Shown: piece after piece, positions 19,268 to 29,745 of the stretch
Numbering within the stretch: the first letter of the stretch is position 1
How the letters are laid out: each line of letters starts with the position of its first letter
Source: Mesostigma viride
Lineage: Eukaryota > Streptophyta > Mesostigmatophyceae > Mesostigmatales > Mesostigmataceae
NCBI GenBank assembly: GCA_009746045.1
Contig: RPFO01000041.1
Location: 5,765,323 to 5,829,322 of the forward strand
Length of the DNA stretch: 64,000 bases
Direction of reading: 5' to 3'
Notes under the pieces: model-generated
The model's database searches: none
What the model saw: the letters and a program-made list of their open reading frames with translations, nothing else
What the model was told of the DNA's origin: nothing
Program-made: the position numbers and the translations under genes

Positions 19268-21979
19268 TGTCAGGAATATGCCCCAATATGCCTGACAAGT
19301 CTAGCACTTACTAATCTAGATAAAGTTCGGGTAGTCCGTAGTTAAGTCAGAACAACCTACAACGCCAGTATGACTGCGTAGAGCTCATGTTTGGCTACAA
19401 CTTTGCCACTAGAATCACCTTGATCTGAGCTCTAGGTAGAAAGTTATGAGTCTTTTCATATATATGTGCTTGGTCACTATACGGCACTGTAGTACAATCC
19501 ATGTCGTGTCATGTGGCGCATGGCCCATATAGGACAGGCGCCAATAATTCAATTCGTGGCACCTGGACCGTCAGCTAGGCGTACCTAATTCTGTCTGCCA
19601 TGGTACAACCATGATTTGCCAGCAGGCAGCATCTAGCACTGGTTAAGTGTTGCCTAGCTGTCATGTTAAGTTAATTATGTTGTGGTCCTGCCGACCAGCC
19701 ATATAGGTGGTGGCTGGGCTACACGCCAGACATCTTTTCTGACCACCACTATTCTAGAAAATGGCACCTTTCAGCCATGGTGGTTGACAAAATATTTCCA
19801 TCATGACAAAGTCGTAAATGAGGTCATCATTATTAATGTAATATCAACAACCTCCCATGGTCACAGCATGACATTTTTGACATGGTATCGGAGGGAGGGG
19901 GGTTGTGATCTTTCCAAATCGGGCAAATTTTTGCCTGGGCAGCATTTCGGCAAGAACTTTCGGAATTCTAATCCGTTGGTGCCACTCAACATGTCCACGG
20001 AATCAGCATCAAATTGCGCATCTATTGAACCAAGTCCGGCGTCATTCCGTGGAGTATTGCGTCGGCTACGAATTTTCTTGCGGCAGGCCCTGTTTGCTCC
20101 GAATTTCGACCCTAAACGACCTCTTGCATGAGCTTCACTAAACATTCAGATTTCTACATTGTCGGCACTTGGGCGCAGCGGTTCACGCTTTATTTTATTA
20201 CCCTGGGTGACTACCGGTTGCCAGCCGTGACCAGCCTTGCAAAGCCCAAGACCCCTTTGTTCTTCTGAGAATACAACGAGCTTGATGGCGCCTACATAAA
20301 GCGACCACAAATGTTTTAAACGGTGGGCCACCTTCCAGGCGACATGGGGTTTCTTTTTCCTAGTTCCAGCCAAGCATTATTCAGATTTTTTGCCAGTCGC
20401 CATGGTTTGGAAGCACCATCGTACATGAGCAGCTATGCACGGACCACTACAACGGCATCAACTACAATGCTCCATCCCACGTCGGTGCGGGGAAATCTTG
20501 CAGCATCCACCTGGTTCTCCTCTCGCACCCTTGGCTTTTCTTCAATGGGAAACAGCTCGTTTAAATGCCGCTCGCCAGCCGCAGCAGCCGTCATTAGTTA
20601 AGTGGCCAGTGACAGCCAACTGCCGCACGCAGCCGTAGTGCAGTACCCAGCACGCGCCATACAGCATGATAGGATATAGTAGCAGCAGTCAGCCACACAC
20701 CACAGCCTGACTCGCTTGTGGTAGTTGTTGCAACCAGCTGCAGATACCTACCAGCACCCCATCAGCATGGCAGCACACAGTCGCAGCAGCCAGCAACACA
20801 CAGCAGCCTGATCAGCTCTTAGTAGTAGTTGCAGCCAGCTGCACGTACCTGCCAGCCAAATCGCCACTTCAGACCAGCATCAATGCCACCAGCCAGCAGT
20901 ACGCAGCCGTCTAGTCAACGGTTAGTAGTCACTGCAGCTAGGTGCCTGTAGCTGCTCACACCCACTGCGGTCGTCGCCAGCTCCTGATAAATGATTCCAG
21001 AGCGACTCCTGCCATTACCAGCTTTTACGTCCACGATTTCTGCTGATTATTACTCCAAGGGGGGCACCCTTCCAGGGGCATCTACACACGGGGCCGAGCT
21101 GGATCCAGTCCTTGTTTTTTTTCCCAGTATTTCTACGTGACCTGGGGCACCCTGTTCTTCACCTGGCGCACTCCCAGGGCCACTTGGGGGCCATGTGACC
21201 CTTAGCTCCAACTGCTACTCTTGCCTATTTCTCCTTTCAGCATGACCGGGTTAGCCGTGTAAGGGGGGGAGAGCTTGGGTTTCTTTATACCCGACTACCC
21301 TCACTATCCATGTGTTACTTGCCAGGGGGGGTGAGCTTGTATACGGCATTTGGTGCAAGGGGCATGTCAGGAATATGCCCCAATATGCCTGACAAGTCTA
21401 GCACTTACTAATCTAGATAAAGTTCGGGTAGTCCGTAGTTAAGTCAGAACAACCTACAACGCCAGTATGACTGCGTAGAGCTCATGTTTGGCTACAACTT
21501 TGCCACTAGAATCACCTTGATCTGAGCTCTAGGTAGAAAGTTATGAGTCTTTTCATATATATGTGCTTGGTCACTATACGGCACTGTAGTACAATCCATG
21601 TCGTGTCATGTGGCGCATGGCCCATATAGGACAGGCGCCAATAATTCAATTCGTGGCACCTGGACCGTCAGCTAGGCGTACCTAATTCTGTCTGCCATGG
21701 TACAACCATGATTTGCCAGCAGGCAGCATCTAGCACTGGTTAAGTGTTGCCTAGCTGTCATGTTAAGTTAATTATGTTGTGGTCCTGCCGACCAGCCATA
21801 TAGGTGGTGGCTGGGCTACACGCCAGACATCTTTTCTGACCACCACTATTCTAGAAAATGGCACCTTTCAGCCATGGTGGTTGACAAAATATTTCCATCA
21901 TGACAAAGTCGTAAATGAGGTCATCATTATTAATGTAATATCAACAACCTCCCATGGTCACAGCATGACATTTTTGACA
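19268..21979 (+). mobile_element. element H: non-autonomous LTR retrotransposon
   Basis: Two 615-bp LTRs (19268-19882 and 21365-21979) start TGTCAGGAATATG and end TTTTTGACA and look identical. CCCTC is duplicated at 19263 and 21980. Directly after the 5' LTR is TGGTATCGGAGGG, close to the initiator-tRNA-Met primer site TGGTATCAGAG used by Ty1/copia elements. The 1.48-kb interior has no gag or pol, only short frames and an imperfect CAGCCAGCA-rich repeat (about 20680-20990). This is a TRIM/LARD-like parasite, distinct from the A-E family, which has other ends. Identical LTRs mean it inserted very recently. Confidence 0.93.
19883..19895 (+). promoter_or_regulatory. primer binding site of element H
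   Basis: TGGTATCGGAGGG immediately follows the LTR. It matches the complement of the initiator tRNA-Met 3' end except for one base in the first eleven. Confidence 0.75.
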
Positions 21980-23668
21980 CCCTCAAGGTCATGTGTGCTC
22001 CTCACTCCACCCTGAAGGCCTACAAGGTCATCATCAAGCAAGCTCTTGAAGCTGAGGAGCTGTTTGAGGGTGGGGTGCCAGCAGTGAAGGCAACCCAGGC
22101 AGGTGGGCGTACCCAGGGGGGCTCCAAATCGTCTGAGGCTGACAGAAGCCAAGGAGGGCGTAGGGGCAACCACAACAAGCGAAAGGCCAATCATTCACCC
22201 GACCCTGACGGGAGGTCACACTCCGAGTCGGTGTTCAGGCGGGTGGGTGGTCAGCCCAAGCAGGGCAACGCATCTGACAACGGGGGCGGTGGCCAGGGCA
22301 AGTCCAAGATCCAATGCTACCTGTGCAAGGGGTGGGGGCACATCAAGAAGGAGTGTCCCAGCTTCAAGAAGACCCAGGGCCAGGGCAGCAACAAGAATAA
22401 CAAAAACAAAAACAACAACAAGAACAAGTCCCAGGCAGGCCAGCCTTCAAAGGGCAGTCAACAAGAAGACAACAAGGAGCAGTGACTGTCTGAGGTAACC
22501 CCTACACACCTTAATTCACCCAGGGGGGAGGCCAGGTGCTCCAATGCATATTTTATATCTGGGCAACAAGAGGGTGATCTCCAGGTTCAGGGTGGCCCCA
22601 GGTCACCTGGAGAGGTACAGGTTCCTATGAAGACGTCCTTGACAGCTGGTGCAGCTGTAAGAATGTCTGACCCCATGCATCCTCGTGCTGGGCACGAGGG
22701 TGGACCTCTCATTTTGAGAGAAACCAATGTACAACCACAGAGGGGTGTGAAGGCCTCTGGTGGTATGCATGTGGTCCCTGCTGGCGGTCCAGGTGTTGGG
22801 CATGAGCAGGGTGACTCAGGCTCTGAGTCAGAACAGGATGGAAGTCAGCATGGTGATGCTGGACAACCTGACAGCACAGTCCTGACTGTGCCAGGGACTG
22901 CTTCCTCCGTGTACCAGGAGTTGGGTGCCCGAATCCACAACATGTTTGGGCATGCCACTTCTCTGTCAAACAACTTTGCCTTCCGTATGGGCAAGGCACC
23001 CCTTCTCAAGGCGTGCCAGCAAGCTGCCTCACGGTGTAAGTGCCAGTTGTCCTCCAACAAGCCCAGGAAATCACATGCCAAAGCTCTACCTCAGAGCATT
23101 GGTGATCTGCAGTGTGATATCCAACACATCAGGTGCATGCAACTGTTGGTGTGCGTGGACAGGTACACAAAATACAAGGTGCTAGAGCATTTACCTTCTA
23201 TGAAGAACAGGTACTTGCTGGCTGCCCTGCATGCAGAATGTAAGAGCCAAGTTTCCTACCACAAGGATCCAGGTGGACATGCAGTTTCAGCATCTCAAGG
23301 GTGATCCCACCCTTCCTGAGTTGCTGGTTACACCTAGGGAGGCTCATGGGCAGCAGGGTGCTATAGAGAGGGCAATCCAGGAGGTCAAGAAATTGATCAT
23401 CTCTGAAGACTGGGTCCCCTTGTCTGCACCTGCACTTGTCAGGAGTGCATGGTTGAGGAACGTGGAGCAGCAGCTGAACAGCAGGGTTAACTTCTACTAT
23501 GATGGAGTTGCTGTCAGCCCAATGGGTCTATATCATGGCCTGTGCCCACCACATGTGCTGGAGGGCTGGAAACATGCTACACATGTCACCTTTGCCAAGC
23601 TGAGGGAGAAGGACCGGGGTTGGAAGATGCTGGAGCCACAAGTGGGTCAGAAGGTCCTAGCTTGGAAG

Positions 23669-23775
23669 AGTTATATACAACGATTCCTTACGGAATCGAT
23701 ACTAAGCGCTTAGTATCGATTCCGCAAGGAATCGTTGTATATAACTAAAACGTTTGCTTGCGCCGGCAAGACTAC
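23669..23775. mobile_element. 107-bp palindromic foldback element
   Basis: TGGAAG is duplicated on both sides (23663-23668, 23776-23781). The body is a near-perfect palindrome from AGTTATATACAACG to CGTTGTATATAACT with one mismatch, centred on AGCGCT, plus a tail AAAACGTTTGCTTGCGCC. The AACTAAAAC junction is shared with the larger foldback clusters at 35.5, 42.7 and 44.7 kb. Confidence 0.85.
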
Positions 23776-24367
23776 TGGAAGGAACCTAGCCTTTATGGCA
23801 AACGTGGTAGCTGGAGTCCTGGGGTGGTTACCCAGGTTGATGAAGCTAGCCACGCATGCTTGGTCAGCATGGAGGACGAACCAAAGCATGTGCACCGGCT
23901 GAGTTGGTCATATGTCAAGCCTAACCTGATGAATGAGGGCAGTCAGGCACAAGGCTCACAGGATCTGCAGGATTTTCAGGTCCCAAGTGACATCACTGAC
24001 GCAACGACCACATCTGTTGCAGGGGAATCTGTCGGCCCTGGCCAGGTTGCAGAGGTACTTGTTGAACAGGCTGCAAGGTCAACAGCTGGGGAGCCAACTG
24101 TCAAGCCCAAGGCTCTAACCAAGCCCAGGGGGACAAGTTTGGCTGGATTGATTGGGGCTCTACAAAGAGCCAAGAAGCAGCCCAAGGTAGCCAAGCTCAG
24201 GTGGCATGGCAATCTGGGGCTGGACACTGCCTTAGAGGTAGACACTAATTCTCAGGTTTCCATCATTGGGACCAGAGCTGCAGCAGGGTACAGCATGACT
24301 GAACCCAGCTATCAGTTTGTGTCTGACTTCAGTGGCGGGGTACACGTGAAGGTACTGGGTGAGGTAT

Positions 24368-24723
24368 TTGCTGAGCTTCGCTCATTTTATATATGACGCG
24401 TGGACGGGCTCAAAGGGGACCGACCTGCCGTAGGTAGCGTAAGACTAGCGCTTGTCACGAGGGTACTGCACCGGCCGGCCCTTTTTGTGCCTAGGCTGAG
24501 TGTGGTTCCGGAGTGCAGGCCTAGGTAGCTTCTAACGTACGTCACTAGACCTTGTTACCTGCGCCAGCCGCCAGGCGTGGCGCATCTGTGATTGGCAGTC
24601 AGTACACCTTGTACCTGCGCCAGCCGGCAGGCCTGCGTGGCGCAATGTGAATGATAGTCAGTACTTAGAGTGGTGTAGGGGACGTAGGGAGGCCTCTTTT
24701 CAGCTGGACCAAAAACAAGAAAT
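24368..24723. mobile_element. 356-bp unclassified insertion in C pol
   Basis: GTAT flanks both ends, and intact copies read straight through GAGGTATCTATTCC. It starts with a small hairpin (TGAGC-TTC-GCTCA) and contains two ~75-bp direct repeats with CCTGCGCCAGCC. It has no coding capacity. Confidence 0.7.
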
Positions 24724-26588
24724 GTATCTATTCCTATCCTTGGACAGGACACGGCATTTTGTGTCTTGGAGGGCTATCAGGGACCTGCTCTTCTGGGGCA
24801 GAATTTCCTATGCCAGGATGGGGTAGTGATCACGTCCTCTCTCCTGACTAAGGAAGGGGCTGGTCAGGTCCCACTGATTAATTTCAGGACCACTCACCTA
24901 TCACGTGCAGTAACCAGGTCGGTTAAGCGTGTGCAAGTGTGCCAGGGGCAGGAGCCCTTGGTTGATGACCTCATACTGCCAGCTGCTAGTCATCCAAGCA
25001 GTTTGGGCATTGGTCCTCACTCACTTGCTGGACACAGCCCTATCAACTACCAAGGCCTGGTGAAGCTCATGTCCTCTCCCATTATGTGTCCCCAGGTCAC
25101 ACTGGGTCTGATTAAATCTGGGGAGGACTGGATCTCCAAGAAATGCGTGGAACCTGTCAATGACCTGCCTCCTGCACGACGTCTACTCAAGCTCAAGTTT
25201 GTCATCAAGATGAAGGAGGTGGACGGGGTCAAGGTACCACATGTCAGGCCAGTGCTGAATGAGTTCAAGGGTACTGGTGAGTGCACTGCTGAGGAGTTGT
25301 ATACCCCTGGCATGCTGCATGATACTTGGAGGCTGCTGCTGTGTGTATTTCTAGGCCTTCTCAACAAGGGCTTGGACTATGGCTCAGTGGTGATAGACTT
25401 CAAGAGGGCATTTCTGGAGGGGGATGCAGATGTGGCACAGGAAAAGTGGGAGGGCAAGACGCCTTTCTATGTTAGGGTGCCTGCTGTATGGAAAAGGGAC
25501 ATCCACACGGAGTTCCTTAAAATCCTCAAGGGCCTGGAGGGCCTGAGGTCAAGTCCAATAATCTGGAGGGAGACTCTCAACCGTTTCCTGAAGGAGCATT
25601 GCAACTTGAAGGTCTCTCCTGTAGACCCCTGTCTGTTTCTGGGGCAATGGGAAGGCCTACCAGTGTATGCTTCGCTGCACGGGGATGACCTACATCTGAT
25701 AGCTCCCACGTCGTGGCTTAAGGAGCTGATCTCCATCATTAAGTCCAAGTTTCCTCTGGGTAGGGAGCAATGGCAGGTGGAGAATGAGCCTCTACTGTTT
25801 GTGGGCATGGAGGCCACACTGGTGAAGAAAGGGGGGAGTGGCGTATGCTGCTGGTGGGGGGCAATGATTATCAAGAGACCCTCATTAGCAAGCTTCCTCC
25901 AACCATCACACAGGCACTGTGTCCTATGGTCAGGGGCATGGTTGCTTGGGTGGCAGGCATTTCCAGGCCAGACCTTATGGTCATAGCCAGGTTGCCTGAT
26001 GACATGCTGGTGGAGCTAGGGTCTGCCAAGGTGGCTGATCAGGTCAGGGCTTCATCTGGCATTCTGTTGTCTGCAGTGGATTTATCACAACCCATTTGCA
26101 TGGAGCTGTATGTGGATAGCTCAATGGACAGCAGGCAGGTCTCCAAGGTCAGGGGCAGGGCTGCAGGGCTCTTTGTGCTCAGACAGGAAGGCCTGGGGAG
26201 TTTGGTGAGCTGGTTTAGTCGCCTGCACAAACGGGTGGCTGTCAGCAGTGATGTGGCAGAATGCAGGGCTATTTGTGAAGGCATTCACACAAGCCTTTAT
26301 CTGAAGGAGTTGCTTCATCAGATGACTTCTAACACTCCTTGGCCACTTCAGGTTACCACTCTTCTCAAAACAGACTCCATGGGGATGGTGCAGTTTGTGC
26401 ACAGGCAGATGGCCAGAAGTAGGGACTTGGATTATCTCCTTCTTAAGGAATTGTCCTCCTTGGCCAATATTGAGCATATCCCTGGGGTTGACAATCCTGC
26501 TGATGCTTTGACCAAGCTAGTGCAGAAGGCAGCAGTGCAATACAAGGTTCTTCAGTCTCTGATGGACCCATCTCAGCAAGCTGTCTAA

Positions 26589-27535
26589 GCTGGTGCCTGG
26601 TTATAGGGCATTGGAGAGCAGATTGTGTGGTAGTGTCAGCATTGTGACTGGCATAATACCTGTATTTTAGTCTGTACTAAGGCTCATGGACCATGGTACA
26701 CTCACTCTGATTTTAATCAGGATACAGCCAGGTTTTGGCTGGGGTTCATGCTGTTGACTACACAAGGTTGACAGGTCCATTACAGACCATGTATTCTATT
26801 TTAAAAGAAATGTATATTTGTACATACTTCTCACAATGGTCTGGGAACCTTCATACTGGGTTTATAGGGCGGGGTTCGATTCCCTGGTATTATGTTTCTA
26901 CAAGCTGGCCTGTTCAGGTGTTTGCCTGTTCAGACTTCCCTAGTTCCCCAGGGCAGGATTTAATTGTTGCCTATGTGTTTCATTTTGTCATTTGTTTGCT
27001 GTGGCAGTTTACCATCTGGCAAGTAGACGGGCGCCGTAAGACGGGCGCCAATAGACCCCTGTTGAGAGAATGACAGGCAAACTATTGTAATACGCCTTAC
27101 TTTGTCAAGTGGTATTTAATTGTCATGGATTTATTGTACTTATATTGAATATGTACTGGGTTTTATGGGATTAGTATCTGGGATTAATGTAACTCACCGC
27201 CAGAAGGTCATTGTACTGGAGGCTCTACCGAGGTGATGGGATTAATTCCTGGAGAAGACCTCATAGAATTAACCTGTATGTATTTAATTTTGTGTGTTCT
27301 AATATCTGGTGGTACTCTGTAATGCCACTTCCATAGGTTTTTATCCATTTCTCATGGAATGGTTTTCCCTGTGGCAGATCTGTTTCTTTTCCAGTTCCTT
27401 AAAAGAAAAGGCTGGGGGAATGGCAATGGCCATTAAAGACATCTGTTCAAGCTTCAAGCTGGAGTGAAGGACATTTCAAGCTACTTCAAGGGTCCCTGGC
27501 AGGGGATGTGATCCCTAAAGAAATAAAGGGATTGG
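26589..27535 (+). mobile_element. 3' non-coding region of copy C
   Basis: About 0.95 kb between the pol stop and the 3' LTR, conserved in all copies. A ~70-codon frame in it (near 26735) has no ATG start and is not proposed as a gene. It ends in a purine-rich tract, AAAGAAATAAAGGGATTGG. Confidence 0.85.
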
Positions 27536-28153
27536 AGTTAACGTAACGGATTTACGTTAGATGGACAGAGATTGTTACGCTCTTTCCAACGGCACCTTGA
27601 ACGCCTCATTTGGTTAAGGAACGTAAAAGTTATGACGTTTCCTAGGCTGTGCCGACAGTACCCGGCGCGCCACTGTGGGCGCGTACGGACACAGGATGTA
27701 CAAGTGTCACTTTGATAGTCCGCAGGACGTTGACAGGACTTGTACAGGACTTGATGGTCAATTGATAGGTAGGCGTGCTGTAGCGCGCCAGGACCTATGA
27801 GACAATTGATGCTGAGTAGTGTACGGATAGGTCCACAGGACTAGCCGTATGGACAATTGATAGATCTGCGCGCCAAAGGCGTGCCAGAGTCTGTGTAATC
27901 AATTGATTGACAGTTCAGCTGTGACAGTGCAGCTGAATACTTGGACGCGTCCCTAGCAACCTATATGTGTGACTTGGTAGCTCTAGGACGCCAGTTCTTG
28001 CGTCACTGCACGTTCTCTTGGCACTGCGACCCTGTCGCCTGTGCTGCGTGCAGTCTTGGAAGTGACGTGACTTACGTCTGTGTTCCTTATTCTTAATAAA
28101 GTCAACATTCCTGCAAGAACCATGGCGGAATTCAGGGCAACTCTCTCGCAACT
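27536..28153 (+). repeat. 3' LTR of copy C
   Basis: 618 bp, near-identical to the 5' LTR at 17104. It ends TCGCAACT before the CTATA duplication. Confidence 0.95.
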
Positions 28154-28313
28154 CTATATGACTGATGTTAAGTGCTGGGAACCCCAAAACAATCATAATA
28201 ATGCATGGCCTTCACTCATATTTGGAATAAAGTTTGTTGGCTCATTGTAATTACATGCAACACCCAATTTATAAAAAGGCCTCAGTTGAGGCCTTTTTCT
28301 AGGTAGATAGACA
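28154..28313. mobile_element. DNA element 3 remnant inside the D 3' LTR
   Basis: It matches the terminal ~160 bp of the element at 6146 (AGATAGACA end, GGCCTCAGTTGAGGCC palindrome) in inverted orientation. The other side is only 11 bp (17093-17103). Copy C sits inside it. Confidence 0.8.
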
Positions 28314-28795
28314 CCAAGAGAGCGTGCACGCAAGAGCTAGCGTCCTAGAGCTAACAAGTCACTCATATAACTTGCTAGGGACGCGTCCAAGTATTCAGCT
28401 GCACTGTCACAGCTGAACTGTCAATCAATTGATTACACAGACTCTGGCACGCCTTTGGCGCGCAGATCTATCAATTGTCCATACGGCTAGTCCTGTGGAC
28501 CTATCCGTACACTGCTCAGCATCAATTGTCTCATAGGTCCTGGCGCGCTACAGCACGCCTACCTATCAATTGACCATCAAGTCCTGTACAAGTCCTGTCA
28601 ACGTCCTGCGGACTATCATAGTGACACTTGTACATCCTGTGTCCGTACGCGCCCACAGTGGCGCGCCGGGTACTGTCGGCACAGCCTAGGAAACGTCATA
28701 ACTTTTACGTCCCTTAACCAAATGAGGCGTTCAAGGTGCCGTTGGAAAGAGCGTAACAATCTCTATCCATCTAACGTAAATCCGTTACGTTAACT
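28314..28795 (-). repeat. LTR segment at the 3' end of copy D
   Basis: From AGTTAACG (28795) down to CTCTTGG, where the DNA element begins. In sequence it is closer to the LTR of copy E than to D's own 5' LTR (for example GAGCTAACAAGTCACTCATATAAC in shortened form GAGCTAACAAG), suggesting gene conversion or recombination. Confidence 0.8.
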
Positions 28796-29745
28796 CCAAT
28801 CCCTTTATTTCTTTAGGGATCACATCCCCTGCCAGGGACCCTTGAAGTAGCTTGAAATGTCCTTCACTCCAGCTTGAAGCTTGAACAGATGTCTTTAATG
28901 GCCAATGCCATTCCCCCAGCCCTTTCTTTTAAGGAACTGGAAAAGAAACAGATCTGCCACAGGGAAAACCATTCCAGGAGAAATGGATAAAAACCTATGG
29001 AAGTGGCATTACAGAGTACCACCAGATATTAGAAACACACAAAATTAAATACATACAGGTTAATTCTATGAGGTCTTCTCCAGGAATTAATCCCATCACC
29101 TCGGTAGAGCCTCCAGTACAATGACCTTCTGGCGGTGAGTTACATTAATCCCAGATACTAATCCCATAAAACCCAGTACATATTCAATATAAGTACAATA
29201 AATCCATGACAATTAATATACCACTTGACAAAGTAAGGCGTATTACAATAGTTTGCCTGTCATTCTCTCAACAGGGGTCTATTGGCGCCCGTCTTACGGC
29301 GCCCGTCTACTTGCCAGATGGTAAACTGCCACAGCAAACAAATGACAAAATGAAACACATAGGCAACAATTAAATCCTGCCCTGGGGAACTAGGGAAGTC
29401 TGAACAGGCAAACACCTGAACAGGCCAGCTTGTAGAAACATAATACCAGGGAATCGAACCCCGCCCTATAAACCCCAGTATGAAGGTTCCCAGACCATTG
29501 TGAGAAGTATGTACAAATATACATTTCTTTTAAAATAGAATACATGGTCTGTAATGGACCTGTCAACCTTGTGTAGTCAACAGCATGAACCCCAGCCAAA
29601 ACCTGGCTGTATCCTGATTATGATCAGAGTGAGTGTACCATGGTCCATGAGCCTTAGTACAGACTAAAATACAGGTATTATGCCAGTCACAATGCTGACA
29701 CTACCACACAATCTGCTCTCCAATGCCCTATAACCAGGCACCAGC
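28796..29745 (-). mobile_element. 3' non-coding region of copy D
   Basis: Matches 26589-27535 on the opposite strand, with the polypurine tract next to 28796. Confidence 0.85.

Larger units (their letters stand above)
18653..22485 (+). pseudogene. gag of copy C, split by element H
   Basis: Two parts, 18653-19267 and 21985-22485, join at the duplicated CCCTC. The first starts MADGRRSKGAPASG. The second carries the CCHC knuckle and the Asn/Lys/Gln tail and ends CAG TGA CTG. Apart from the insertion the frame is intact. Confidence 0.92.
22486..26588 (+). pseudogene. pol of copy C, multiply disrupted
   Basis: In frame with gag after the UGA. Integrase, protease-like and RT-RNase H parts are all recognisable. 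Breaks are a TGCA insertion at about 23230 (shared with copy E), a foldback element at 23669-23775, a 356-bp insert at 24368-24723, and loss of one G in the run at about 25831. The C-terminal RNase H (YVDSSMDS, SSDVAECRA, NPADALTK) is complete. It is non-functional. Confidence 0.93.
17104..28153 (+). mobile_element. copy C of the copia-like family
   Basis: Complete from LTR to LTR with a perfect CTATA duplication (17099-17103 and 28154-28158). This fixes the element ends as AGTT and AACT. The target is the interior of a DNA element of the 6146-type (CTATATGACTGATG). It is interrupted by element H in gag, a foldback in pol and a 356-bp insert in pol. Confidence 0.95.

Noticed and set aside
19682-20131. 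149-codon ORF in element H
   Set aside because: It spans the LTR and the primer site and is therefore a chance frame; the LTR part is repeated at 21779.
26735-27073. A ~70-112 codon frame (similar frames at 4851, 29599 minus, 44497 and 55576 minus) in the 3' non-coding region of each copy
   Set aside because: It has no ATG at the proposed start, varies in its end between copies, and lies after the pol stop in a region ending in the polypurine tract. Its conservation follows from the copies being recent.
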